Source: Furcasterigmium furcatum
Lineage: Eukaryota; Ascomycota; Sordariomycetes; Glomerellales; Plectosphaerellaceae
Length of the DNA: 64,000 bases
NCBI GenBank assembly: GCA_001599815.1
Contig: BCIA01000002.1
Span: 6,483,626 to 6,547,625 of the forward strand
Reading direction: 5' to 3'
In this document: positions 1 through 10,746 of the stretch, piece by piece
Layout of the letters: every line of letters starts with the position of its first letter
Numbering within the stretch: position 1 is the first letter of the stretch
Program-made: the position numbers and the translations under genes
The notes under the pieces: generated by a model
Told to the model about the DNA's origin: nothing
Seen by the model: only the letters and a program-made list of their open reading frames with translations
The model's database searches: none

Positions 1-11
1 ACACAACAATC

Positions 12-839
12 ATGGCGGCGACTCTTGCTGGGAAGGTCTTCGCGGTCACGGGTGGTGCATCTGGCATGGGCCTCGCGACAGTCAAAACCCTACTTGCACG
101 AGGAGCCTCAGTTGGCATGTGCGACCTGAACGAAAGCAAATTTGGCGAGCTGTTCAGCTCCATAGATGCCTCCCAGAAGTCGAGGCTGCTCGCACAGCCA
201 GTCAACGTTGCTAAACGGGCCAGCGTCAAGAGCTTTCTGGAGGCCACCAAGAGTCAATTCGGCAGTCTCGACGGGATCGCGAATGTCGCCGGAACCGGCG
301 GGCGGCTCATCGGGACACACTGCATCTGGGAGATCCCAGACGAGGAGTACGACCTCGTCATGGATTCGAATGCTCGGGGAGTGTTCAATGCCCTCGCTGA
401 AGGGCTGGTGCCGGGTCTCATGAACACCCCGGGCAGCATCGTCAACGTGGGAAGCATATATTCAGCACGAGGTTTCAAGAAAGGCGCACCGTACAGCTGC
501 AGCAAGCACGCCATGATCGGCCTCACAAAGACTGCTGCCATCGAGGCTGGATCCCGCGGCATCAGAATCAACGCCGTGCTGCCGTGAGTTATCTTTCCAA
601 TACACTGGTTCCAACGCACACCACTGACATACCAACTCATCCCCAGAGGGTCCGTTGATACCCCTCTCCTCCGCGCTACGTTCGAGCGATTTGGAGACGA
701 GGAGCCGAACACAGGCACGCCCATCCCTAGGTATGGCGACGCAGAGGAGGTCGGCAACGTGGTTGCATATCTCTTGGGGCCAGAGAGCACGTTTGTCACT
801 GGAGCTGTTTGGAATGTTGACGGGGGAGCGAATGCGTAG
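12..839 (+). CDS. Short-chain dehydrogenase/reductase (classical SDR)
   Basis: NAD(P)-dependent oxidoreductase of unknown substrate. Exons 12-583 and 647-839 join in phase (GTGAGT donor, CCCCAG acceptor) to give 254 aa, the usual classical SDR length. The cofactor motif TGGASGMG is at residues 13-20, the NVAG motif at 91-94, the catalytic Ser near 148, and Y161/K165 form the YxxxK pair. The C-terminus ends in the common SDR pattern of a TGAVWNVDGGA-type strand. The ATG lies only 11 bases from the window edge, but it is a natural start just before the first beta strand. A second SDR follows 566 bp downstream on the same strand, so the two may belong to one metabolic group. Family assignment is firm; the substrate cannot be told. 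Confidence 0.93.
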
Positions 840-1404
840 GCAACCAATGCAGTGCATGAGGCGGGTCTTTTCTGGATAGCCCGAAGTAATGTTCTGGTAG
901 CTTTGTTATGTATAGTACACCTAGTCTTCTCAACCTGTCAGACGATATGATTCGCTCCTCCTGGGCACATGAAGTGTGTGAGGTAGTCGAAGTGAACAGG
1001 CCCCGGCACCACAGCCCCCGCATCACCAACTCGTCATGTGCCACCGAATCGAGGCAATCCACGAATACCCTGGCCAGATCAGCAGCTTGGCTTGTCGTGG
1101 GATGCTGCAGGGCTTCCTCGCTGAAGCAAGACAAGCGCCCGTGATAGCCGGCGGCAACATCGGCTGGTGCTCGGTTGTCTGTAGCTACCTCAGAGCCGAG
1201 TCCAGGCCGAAGAACCTCACCCCGCATCTCTAACTCCGCCATGACGGTCTTTGTCTTTGCGTAACTCCGGGGTCGAACTTACTTGGCATAGCTACTAATA
1301 GAAAGTATCCGGAGCGCTGCTCCTGCTCACAATGAAGGCAATGCATCCTCGAGCTGAACAATTCAAGAGTTCTCCCACTATTCTACGAGTTAGACTACTT
1401 CATC
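840..1404. other. Intergenic region between two SDR genes
   Basis: No convincing gene. The open frames here are short and lack family-like sequence. It should hold the terminator of the first SDR and the promoter of the second. Confidence 0.6.
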
Positions 1405-2759
1405 ATGGCCTACCCAGAGTACCATAATCGTCTTGTTGACTGCACCAAGCCATTCGATGCTAGCAGTGTCAAAGGGAAATCTGTAGTTCTCACTGGCGGT
1501 AAGCTTGATCTGCCCAGCATATGTATCGTTACTACAACAAATCAGAACTGAACCTGTTAAATAGGAGCCAGTGGAATGGGCGAGCAGACAGTCAGAGCTT
1601 TTATCAAGGCTGGGTTTGTTCACCACTACTTCAATTACACAGTGATGCTGTTGATGGTTGATCACTGACGGCTTGCCTTGCAGCGCGTTCGTCACTTTTG
1701 GAGACCTTTCTGCTGCCAGAGGCCAAGAGATCGCCGCCGACCTTGGACCGTGAGTTACGCTTCCCTCGTTTTGATTCCGGTCCTCCTCAAAGTTCTAGAC
1801 TGACTCTGGCCATCAGCAACGTCAAGTTTGTCCAGTGCGATGTGACCTCGTTCGATGCTCAGCTGAAGCTCTTCAAGGCGGCAAAGGAGAGCTCGCCCGA
1901 AAATTCGATCGATGTGGTAGTCGCGTGTGCCGGCATCGCGCCACAAGACACTGTTTTCAACGTCGCAGGTGAGTCCATTTTAGGAGAGGAGGGCAGAGCT
2001 TGAATGCATAATGTACGGCATGTACTAACATCCCGGACGTAGGAGATGGAGATGCGGACCCTGTTGCACCGAACTTGTTGATGATGGATGTCAATGTGAC
2101 GGGGGTTCTCTACAGCCTCAAACTTGCGAAGCACTTCTTCCTGAGAAACCCAGAAGGCCCGAACCGCGACAGGTGCTTTGTCATCTTCTCGAGCGCTGCT
2201 GGATATCAGGATGTTCCCGGCGGACCCATGTATCAGGCCGGCAAGTTTGCCGTTCGCGGGCTTATGAGGTGTACCAGGCGGACGACATCCCTCGACGGCA
2301 TACGAGCAAACGTCCTCGCCCCCTGGTATGTTTTATCCAACCCGTGGGAACGGTCCTTTTGGAAAGATTTGTATCAACTAATTCGTTCAAAGGTTTGTGT
2401 CAACCGGGCTTTTAAGCGAGGGTGTGCAGGACCACGTGAAAAAGCAGGGTGTGGCTTTTGCTGATGCTGCCGACGCCGCATCAGCTGTTCTCAAAATTGC
2501 CTCAGACACGAGCATTAATGGTAAGTGCAGAAACAAATCTAGACGAATAATTGGACATTTCCTTGTTTTGGAGAAGAAAGTCATCTAACACGACCTAATA
2601 GGCCGCTCCTTCGCCATCGTGCCTCGAGATCAAGAGGCTCCGCTGGGATACATCGACCAAGACGTGGATGACTTTGACGAGACCACGAGGCTTGGAAAGA
2701 GTCAAAAGAGTCTGGTGGAAACTTCTCAGCTTACCAGTGTAGATCCTGATAGCCAGTAA
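1405..2759 (+). CDS. Short-chain dehydrogenase, 15-hydroxyprostaglandin-dehydrogenase-like type
   Basis: NAD-dependent alcohol/ketone oxidoreductase. Seven exons join in phase: 1405-1498, 1565-1613, 1684-1749, 1817-1968, 2043-2325, 2393-2520 and 2602-2759, giving 309 aa. TGGASGMG is at residues 30-37, the CAG of the NNAG-like motif at about 107-109, catalytic Ser at 170/171, and YQAGK with Y184 and K188. The APW and STGLL segment after the active site is typical of the fungal SDRs related to 15-PGDH and to secondary-metabolite dehydrogenases of the averantin type. It is much more intron-rich than the neighbouring SDR, so the two are not a recent tandem duplication. The substrate is unknown. 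The exon chain is well supported because every junction keeps the frame. Confidence 0.9.
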
Positions 2760-3668
2760 GTAGATACAAACAGACCTGCGACCCTGCTGCCTCCCTCCTT
2801 TGCTGGGAGGCCCGCGCACGATTTCCATAACCAGAAAGGCGTATGGGCATGACGCCGAGAAACTCTACATCGATTGATGCAGTCGAATCCCGTTATTTAG
2901 CATTGAACAAGACATCTTCGAGAAGTCCGATATACGTTACCATCAACTTGTGACGTTACTCTTGCGGCATATGGCATTCTCACACGGCGCCCCCTATCGG
3001 ACCTTCGCGATGACCCTGGACAAGATTTTCTCCATTTCGGGATGGCGGCCCTTTTCAGGCTTGGAGCTGGCGGCAGACCATTACGACTAGAGATCGATGG
3101 ATCAGCCAAAGTGACAGGCAAGCCATCGGTTAGGCCGGCCGGGCGGAAGGGGAGCTATCCCCAACTCAATGAACAGCCAGTTGGGGCTGCCTCTCGACTT
3201 TCCTAATCCGGAAAGCCACGCTAACACGGCACGGCAACTCGCGATGAGGCGCGCTCAGCTGAGATCAGCTGAAGGTCTAGCGCCTGACAAAAGCTGAACC
3301 GCGCGGCGTCTAGACACCGGGCCTTGGATTCTAGACGGTCACTAGCACTCACCGACCGAGAGCCTCACCCATCATACCTTCTCCATGAACCCCAGCGGAC
3401 AGCCACGTCGTCAAGCTTTGGCGATGCGACGGCACTCCTCGATGCACTCGGGCCTGCCGGCCATTTGAGAGTTCTGTCGAAAACGGCGCGGCTGCTAGCT
3501 TCACCTAGCAAGATGCTGAGCCAAAGATTGGTACCTCGGGGGATCTATAAGTAGGGAAGGTGGCCATCTGCCCCAAGACGACCGCTCTGCTGGCAGAGAA
3601 TACCTTCAACGGCGAAAAACCACCATATCGACTCACCCGACCCAAGCTCTCACAGACAATCCAGCAAG
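2760..3668. other. Intergenic region with promoter of the secreted CDH-like gene
   Basis: No gene seen in about 900 bp. The right end contains a TATA-like element (3546-3550) and a pyrimidine/adenine-rich leader before the ATG at 3669. Confidence 0.6.
3546..3551 (+). promoter_or_regulatory. TATA-box candidate
   Basis: TATAAG lies about 120 bp upstream of the ATG at 3669, a plausible distance for a fungal core promoter. Confidence 0.45.
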
Positions 3669-4547
3669 ATGCGGCTTGACCACGCTGTCCTCGGCGTGCT
3701 TGCCCTCGCCACGGGTGCCTCCGCCGCATTCTGTACCCCCAGCGACATCGTCAATCATAACGTCAAGGGCTGCGACTGCGGGCCAAGGCTCAAGACAGAC
3801 AAATGCCTAAACCTCTGCTACGCCTGCTCCCCTCAGTTCCCCATCGAGGTCAACAAAAAGCACGTCAAAGACTGCGAGGCCGGCTGCCGCCTCGCCAGCG
3901 ACGTCGACTGCATGGGCTGCGGTCTCTGGTTCCGTACGGTCTGCGGCTGCGTCAAGGATCCTACCAACCCCAAGGTCTGCAGCGCGGACAAGGCCATCTC
4001 CCCGGGCAGCGACAAGACCTGGATCCACCTCGTCAACAAACCCCCCGAGCACGACCTCATCTCGTCCACGAGCATCATCCCCGGCATCCTTGACATGACC
4101 TCCACGGTCCAGGGCACCCCGGCCCGCAAGTACATGGAGAGGGGCTGGACCTACGCCCAGGAGCGCTGGGACCCGTCCAAGCAGGCGCTGGCGATGAACC
4201 CCTGGCTCGTCCGCACGATGGAGCAGGTGCACATCCACCTGTGCGACTTCAACACGGACCTCCGCGACGCGCTCAAGAAGGAGACGTTCCAGTCGGAGCA
4301 CCAGCTCGTCAAGCTGGCGAACCAGAAGTGGGACTCGCTGTGGTGCGTCGGCCTGAAGAAGGGCCTGGTCAGGGAGAACTTCGTGGACCTCCTCGCGGAC
4401 ATGATCAAGAAGCAGAAGGGCAACATATGCCCGCAGGTGGTCGGGGCGGGCATGATGATGGACGACGACCAGCGGCTGTGGGCGTGCGCCACGACGGACC
4501 GCCACGGGCCGCTGGGCTTTTTCTGTAAGCCGCACAAGCACAAGTAG
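3669..4547 (+). CDS. Secreted Cys-rich protein with CDP-diacylglycerol pyrophosphatase-like (HIT-like) domain
   Basis: Single exon, 292 aa. Residues 1-20 form a clear signal peptide. Residues 22-104 are a Cys-rich segment with 13 cysteines (22, 35, 37, 46, 50, 53, 69, 73, 81, 84, 92, 94, 104), so the protein is probably extracellular and disulfide-bonded. From about residue 117 the sequence follows the pattern of the bacterial CDH family (PF02611): a strand with SIIPGI, a W..A...W segment (159-167), then ALAMN (173-177) and the active-site-like HIHLC (H188, H190). In the bacterial enzyme the equivalent motif cleaves CDP-diacylglycerol to CMP and phosphatidate. Whether this protein hydrolyses a nucleotide-lipid is inference. 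A TATA box precedes the gene. The secreted location and the extra Cys-rich domain are unusual for the family. Confidence 0.8.
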   Translation: MRLDHAVLGVLALATGASAAFCTPSDIVNHNVKGCDCGPRLKTDKCLNLCYACSPQFPIEVNKKHVKDCEAGCRLASDVDCMGCGLWFRTVCGCVKDPTNPKVCSADKAISPGSDKTWIHLVNKPPEHDLISSTSIIPGILDMTSTVQGTPARKYMERGWTYAQERWDPSKQALAMNPWLVRTMEQVHIHLCDFNTDLRDALKKETFQSEHQLVKLANQKWDSLWCVGLKKGLVRENFVDLLADMIKKQKGNICPQVVGAGMMMDDDQRLWACATTDRHGPLGFFCKPHKHK

Positions 4548-5044
4548 TGGTGCCGTCAGACGGTCGGAGGGACAGCTGTGGTTATGTCTCCTTATAGTAT
4601 TAGGACATGGCACCACGCCGGTAAATCTACCCAATCACATACCTGCGGCGAGGAAAAAGGCCTCACTCGCCATCTCGGTTTTTGCTTGTCCAAATATCCA
4701 CAAGATAATTTCCGAAGTGACAATAGGGCGCGCCCAGTAAGGCGTGCGCAGACAACGCCGACATCGCCGCACGTCGAAGGCCAGGGCCATCAGGTGATGT
4801 ATCACACAATCGAAAAGTTTGTCCAATCCGATCAGGCTGACCACATACAAGTCGGAAGTTCGGAAGTTATCGCACCAGACCGAGATGCGGAGCCAGGAGG
4901 TCGGAGACTCCGCGGAGTGCCCACGGGCCAGAGCATCGGCGCCGGCGTCCAATCATCTCATCCTTTCGGAAAGGCAAGTCGACCTAATAGCTGAACTATC
5001 TGCCACCGCGGCCAGAGTCCGATGAACGGCAAACGACAGGTTCC
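4548..5044. other. Intergenic region
   Basis: About 500 bp without a supportable gene. It holds the 3' end of the secreted gene and the promoter of the arrestin gene. Confidence 0.6.
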
Positions 5045-6337
5045 ATGATGATAGTACGCGAAGCTTTATCGAGCTCTCTCTCTCACCGGTATGACCAACG
5101 ACACGCAATTCACCGACCAATGCCACTATTTTGCCGGAGTAAAAAGCAGCTCAAGTCTGCAAGTCTCGAATGCAAGATAGAGAGCCCTCCGGTCATTTTC
5201 CACGGCGATGCCCAGTCCTCAAGCGGTGCCCTGATCTCCGGCCAGTTACTCGTACACGTCGAAGACGAGAGTCTTGAGGTTGGTGGCTTCAGTGCCGCCT
5301 TACATATCCATGTCCACCAGAAGAAGCCATTCGCAGATCACTGCGTCGACTGCAGGGAACAGTATACAGAGCTCAAACGATGGACGTTCCTCGCTCACCC
5401 TACAACGCTGAGCCATGGCTGCCACTATTTTCCCTTCTCCGTTCTGCTCGAAGGCCACCTCCCAACCAGCTTGAACACTCCACTCGTCAATGTCAGCTAC
5501 GAGTTGACGGCTGAGCTTCAGGCTATACCGAAACTGGGCTCCGATACACATAATTCGCCTATCCAGTTCTTTCATACCTTTGATGTCAAACGGTCTCTCA
5601 CACCCTCCGAGCTGCCGCAACACTCTGCACGCCTATTTCCTCCAGCCAACATCAAGTCCGATACTCGCCACGACACGATCATCTACGCAACCGGTGCAAG
5701 CCATCCCGTACAGATACGTCTCAGCGGCCTCGCTCGTCTTGACTCTCAGACCCAAACGATCGAGTACTGGAAACTTTGCAAGTTGTCCTGGCGTCTCGAA
5801 GAGATATTCAAGACCACTGCGCCTGCTTGCAAGAAGCACTCTGCGACCAGCTCAACCAAACCAGAAGACTTAACCGGCGCTAGTCCCACCGAGGGGACAC
5901 CGCGGGTTGGAACCCGTCGCCTCGCTGAGAAGCATATCCATGATGGTTGGAAGTCGGACTACTCTCCTGCCGACGCAAACGCCGAGGTGGAGTTTGACTA
6001 CGCCATCCCCGCCTCCGTCCTCACTGCGCATCACAGTACCTCGTCCGGCGGCCAGCAGGGCGTCCGGAGCGGCTACGCCTGTGACACCCGCTCCGATGAC
6101 GGCATCGAGGTTTGCCACGCCCTGATTATCGAGATGATCGGATCCAGGGAGTTCGCCCTCCTGGGCAAGCCGTACCAGACCACCCGCCGGGACGGCGTCC
6201 AGCTGATACGGATTAACTGCGATGTCACGCTCACCGACTGCCCCGGCCCAGGCGTCAGCTGGGATATCGAGCTGCCTCCGATTTACCAAGACGTAGCCCC
6301 CAGTCCGCCAGACTACCCAACAATAGCTTCCGAATGA
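5045..6337 (+). CDS. Arrestin-related trafficking adaptor, LDB19/Art1 type
   Basis: Adaptor that would bring a HECT ubiquitin ligase (Rsp5 type) to plasma-membrane transporters for endocytosis. Up to 430 aa in one exon. After a short basic segment (about residues 27-37) an arrestin-N fold follows: strand patterns around SASLECKIESPPVIFHGD, GALISGQLLVHV, a mid-domain CxxC (about 98-101) and YFPFSVLLEGHLPTSLNTP with VNVSYELTAEL, which is characteristic of the LDB19 family (PF13002). The C-terminal half carries a second beta-rich domain and ends in a Pro-rich PPIYQDVAPSPPDYP stretch; PPIY and PPDY resemble PY motifs for WW-domain binding, which fits the family role. Start choice is open: an in-frame ATG at 5120 (Met26) gives a more usual N-terminus than the ATG at 5045. 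Confidence 0.82.
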   Translation: MMIVREALSSSLSHRYDQRHAIHRPMPLFCRSKKQLKSASLECKIESPPVIFHGDAQSSSGALISGQLLVHVEDESLEVGGFSAALHIHVHQKKPFADHCVDCREQYTELKRWTFLAHPTTLSHGCHYFPFSVLLEGHLPTSLNTPLVNVSYELTAELQAIPKLGSDTHNSPIQFFHTFDVKRSLTPSELPQHSARLFPPANIKSDTRHDTIIYATGASHPVQIRLSGLARLDSQTQTIEYWKLCKLSWRLEEIFKTTAPACKKHSATSSTKPEDLTGASPTEGTPRVGTRRLAEKHIHDGWKSDYSPADANAEVEFDYAIPASVLTAHHSTSSGGQQGVRSGYACDTRSDDGIEVCHALIIEMIGSREFALLGKPYQTTRRDGVQLIRINCDVTLTDCPGPGVSWDIELPPIYQDVAPSPPDYPTIASE

Positions 6338-7157
6338 TAGAGCTTGTCGAACCCCATGTGCGAATATAGAGAAGGACGGCTGCTGGAACCTCTTCGTTCT
6401 TCATTGGTCTAATAGGAGAGCTGCCGAAGGGAGAGTCCCTATCTGTGCTTTAATTCTTTATTATAATGAAGTCGGCGTAGACTAATGATCCCGTTCAACC
6501 CGTGAAATAGCTTGGGCGCCACATGCGTAGTATGCTTAAAAGACGAGGCGTCGCCGTCCTCCAGCGACAACGTCTCGTCGTTCTGCAAAACCTCACGCAT
6601 CCCCCTCCCGTCCGAGCAGGAACGAACCTCGCTCGCAAGGCCTCGCGTTACACCTCCATTGGTATACACTCTATGGCCGCCTATATCCACTGGAATGCTG
6701 CGTGGAAGGATATAATCACTCTTAAAGTAGCGAAAAGGAAACTCCGCATGTGATTTGGATGTATAACTGGAACAATATGTTGACAATTGTTTGCATTTTT
6801 GTCCGTTGCACATGGGGGTTTACCAACGAAGATACTCAGCACGCACAAAGCCCCATGAAGTAATGGTTTGGCCCTCGTCTAGATCTTGCAATGTTGTTCA
6901 GAACTCTACCCAAGCCCTAAAGTCGTAATCCTTTCCGGCAGACGAATTCGACTCTTTTGTTGGCGCGCAGTCTAAAGAAATACACCAGACAAATGCTGTC
7001 GATATACACTGAAACAACCATAAATACGCCTCACCGTGAAAATCTTCCATGTCATGTTGCTCAGCGTATTTCGACATTTCCAGGGATAATCGTGCCAGTT
7101 TGCTGTTAGATGCCAGGGCCATGAAAGACATGGCCAGCTGGTGTCGGTGCACGGGAT
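6338..7157. other. Intergenic region downstream of convergent genes
   Basis: Lies between the 3' ends of the arrestin gene (+) and the nucleoside-phosphorylase relic (-). A coding-like minus-strand frame at about 6898-7150 could be a lost C-terminal exon of that relic, but no good splice model was found. Nothing else is seen. Confidence 0.5.
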
Positions 7158-10100
7158 TCAGAGGAGATCCTTGGGATTCAAGTACGAGACTAGCTCTGTT
7201 ACACACGCGGCTGCTGCCGCGGCTGCGAAAAATTGCCAGTCGTCGTTCTTGTGGGAGTCGGCGTAGTCGGAGATGCCACGGATGACGATGCAAGGGAACT
7301 CGCTCGGCAGCCCGGCGGCCTCCGTCTCGAAGCAGAGCACGTCGCCGAGACTGCGCACAGCCTCTGATCGTATCGCGGCACTCTTCATAACGCTATCCCC
7401 CGATGCAATAAGCCCATAGTGGATCTTGGAGTTTTGTCGTGCCGGCCTGTCCACGGCCCTTGACAGGTCGCAGTCCGCGGTGCACGATGCGCTGTCAGGC
7501 TGGTGCGGGTAATCTTCAGGGAACAGGACGTCTGTTTCTGGAGACGGCCGTCCGTAGATCCTCAACCCCGGATGCTTCTCGATCATTGAGCGGACTGACT
7601 GCTCCAACTCGTCGTCAGCGACAAGGTGGCCGGATTGCATCACCTCCAGGACCTTCCTCAATGGCGGCGGAGGAAGTGAAATGAAGCCCTTCAGCTTGAA
7701 GCTATGATCGGTAGCTCTCCCGAGATCATACTGGACGACACCGTCGTACTCGCCCTCCGGCATGCCTACTACGACGTCGCCCAGGCGGATGTCGTGCCTA
7801 TCAGGGACGCCCCCGGCGATTCCGACAAGGAAATGCCACTTGATAGACGGAAATGTGCGGGATACGTTGACGGCGGCAACGGCGGCGCCCCCTTAACCTG
7901 CGGGCCGTGGAAGCAGGCAACCACGATGTTATGGCCCCAGACGCTGCCAAGTATGTATGCATTGGTGTCTTCGAGGTTTCGCAGCACGCGAGGGTGTTCA
8001 ATTTAGAGCATGTGGCGGACGGCGCCCATCTCGAAGAGCGTAGCGCACACGACAGCGATGGTATAGTCTTTCGGGGTCGGAAAAGCGGGCGTGGTAGGGA
8101 TGGGCTCGTGCGGACTGTATGTTGAGGAGGGCTGGTTATCCAGGTGAACCGCTGGCGGAGCAAGGTCATGATTGTCCGTGTGGGCATCTTCGTCGTCATA
8201 ATCATCCTCTTCATGCTTCGCATACTCCTGGGGCGAATTTTCCCGGGGCGGCTTGTTGACCTTACACTTCTTCACCGCCCATTGCTCAAGACGATAGACG
8301 TACGCCCGTTTTCTGTTCTAGGTTAGTAGGTGAACAGCCGGCATGAATGCTCGCAATCCTCATGGCATACTCAGCCCGAAATCCATGATTCTCCTCCATG
8401 ATCCTGATCACCTCGGAAAGGGGGTTGCTCTGATAGAGGGCCTCGATGAGCGGGCGGTGCCTTTCCCAGTCCCTCTTAAGATTCCGTTTCGACGGCCGCG
8501 GTATGTGGTCTGTGTGAGGTGTGTGACGCGGGGCCGAATAAGCATCGAGGCTTGAGCCACGCGAAGATGTTGGAATTTGATGCAGAATGGCTGTTGTCAG
8601 CAGAGTACCATCTCCTCGTCGAGTTGGTGGTACATAGCGGCCGAAGTCGTCCCCGGCGATATCAGCCAGAAAGGACTGGCGATCCTGGGAAAAATCCTTT
8701 CCGATGGAGGCTTCCCGCCCACGCTTTCCGGTCACGCGTGGGCTGTCTAATGATGTTGCTGAGGCCACCTCGTCGTCCATGCCGCCTTCTATGTCGGGGA
8801 AAGCATAAAGAGCCAATCTCTCGAGATGGTATCGTACATGTTTCTGCATCGTTCTCACGTCGCAGAACGTGGTCGGACAAAATGGACAATCACGGTGAGG
8901 CTTGGTGGACGCTGCCACGACGGCTGCCATCATCTCCGGCGTGTAAGCGTTTGACTCGTTCTCTGGGTGCTGCTGATGGAGATGCTGCAGGTACTCAGGC
9001 TGGGTCTCGAACTCGGCCTCGTGGCTGTGGCAGTGCCAGACTCGGCGGTGTTGGTTCTCGTGGTCGATCCATTCCTGCTTCACGCCGTAGAGTCGGTCAG
9101 GGTCCGGACAACCCTCATATGTACAAAGGTATGGTTGTAGATCGTGGATCTGGTGTACGCTGCTGAATGCTTAGCACCCGTTCGAGGAACGTGAAGAAGG
9201 TGAGTCGGCCTCACCGCCAGTCATCCCCACCGAGATACCTCTCTGGACACAAGATGTAGCAGTAGGGGCACTGAAAGTACTTGTGACCGGCAAGATGGCT
9301 CGGTGCCGAGGGCCAGACAAGGTTCTCTCCTCGAGGGCTGACCACCGTCGACACGCGGCTGCGACTCGAAATGACTGATTTCATGTCCTCGGGACCTATC
9401 GCGTTCAGGTCCATCTTAGTCACCGACGTGGCTATCGACTTCACGGGGCCCGGCCCCGAAGCTTGTGTCGGTGCCGCCGCCGGCAGAACAAGAGTGGCGG
9501 GCTCGACAGGCAACTCGGCGACGGTCGGAGACTCTTCAGTCACGTCGCGTCCCAGGACCTCGGCGTGCTTCTTCCAGTAGAGAAACTGCTGCTTCCTGCG
9601 GCTTTTCCCACCCTGGCGATGAGCCAGTGACCCGCCGAGGCGTACTCCGCCAGCATCTCCTCCCGGCCGAGGCCCTGTTGTTGCTGGGGCGACTCGTCGT
9701 TGTCGTCGACACTCTCCATGAGCTGCTGCCGCTGGACGTAAGCGACGAGGGATACCTCGACATGCTCCTGTTCCTGGATGTACTCGTCCCGTCGGCTTTC
9801 GGGAATGTGCCTGTAGAGATCTTTGATCGAGCGCTGCTGCCGGTTGTGCGGGCTGCGAATTCGAGACGCGAGCTTGTAGAGCGAGTCGAGCCCGGTGGCG
9901 ATGCTGGAGAGCCTGAACTCGGCTTCTTGAAAATTCCCCACGCTGCCGAGCGATGAGCCTAGCGAGGCCTCGTCGTCGGAAGAGGTGCTCTCGTGTTCTG
10001 TTTGGTCCGCGCGCCGTGCTTCTTCGTCTCGTTCGAGCGGCAGTCTCGTGCCAAGAGCAATGTCCAACACTGGGCGAGTCAAGTTAGCTGGGCCGAGACT

Positions 10101-10398
10101 CCCAAGAACGAATCTACCGACAGTTGTACAGGTGGTCTTGGAGCTCCGTGAGCAGGTCGGCCAGCGAGGCCTGGATGAAAGGCGCATCGCGAGCCCTGTA
10201 GTCGAGCGACGCATGTCCCATCTGGAACAAGCCGAGAGTGCGCGCCCAGAGTTGAAACCTCTCGTCCTCAGCTACGATTCGCCGTCTTGACGGGATAGCC
10301 GTGTCTTGGTCGTCCGCCCATGGCGCCTCGACGAGTCTCTTGAAGGTGCCGGCCACAGTCCGGCCGATGGCCTAAAGTTCCTGTTGTGGAGATTGCAT
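7158..10398 (-). pseudogene. Decayed C2H2 / Clr5 / nucleoside-phosphorylase (PNP_UDP) gene
   Basis: Reading on the minus strand: an ATG at 10398, a helical N-terminal region (10371-9640), degenerate fungal C2H2 fingers (about 9270-8840), a Clr5 domain (about 8460-8260), and a C-terminal nucleoside phosphorylase domain (about 8090-7170) with DYTIAVVCA, GHNIVVACF, VGIAGGVPD, IRLGDVVVG and GISDYADSHKND. Two introns are normal (9160-9214; 8313-8370, after which YRLEQWAVKKCK completes the Clr5 domain). The frame is broken at several places: TAG at codon 9 (10372-10374), TAA inside the phosphorylase domain (8003-8005), a frameshift near 9645 (frame moves from EEMLAE to RLGGSLAHR), a frameshift in a G-run near 7885-7892, and a junction near 10120 that only keeps phase with a poor GTCGGT donor. 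Such proteins belong to the NLR/het-type repertoire of fungi. Sequencing error could explain one lesion, not all. Confidence 0.78.
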
Positions 10399-10746
10399 TG
10401 CTAGTGCTGCTGGCAGAGGTCAAAGAGTGAGTATAATTGGCTCAGGTTTATCGTCGCTTGTGACCGTGGCCGTGGCCGTATGTCGATACTTCAAGTACTC
10501 CTACGCAGCTGGCCTGGTGAGTATGAAGTCTTCGACGTGGCGAGGACGGACGGACGGGCAGCAGCACGATAACGACGAGCTGCATCCATGGCTTGTTACC
10601 CCGCTCAGAGCAGCCAACAGGAGCGTCGAATCGCGTGCAGGACGAGGCTGCGACGTGCCAACCGCCTCGTGTCGAGTTGTGCGGGACAGATCACCTTCAC
10701 TCACCTCATTTTCATCTCCATTCCTTCGACTCGGCACTCGTCTGAA
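10399..10746. promoter_or_regulatory. Shared divergent promoter region
   Basis: Only 348 bp separate the ATG of the decayed phosphorylase gene (minus) from the ATG of the DUF7580-like gene (plus), so the two genes must share this region. No specific operator was identified. Confidence 0.4.

Noticed and set aside
10588..10746. N-terminal extension of the DUF7580-like protein in the same frame
   Set aside because: It lies in the divergent promoter, lacks conserved sequence, and MSGFEVAG at 10747 is the family-typical start.
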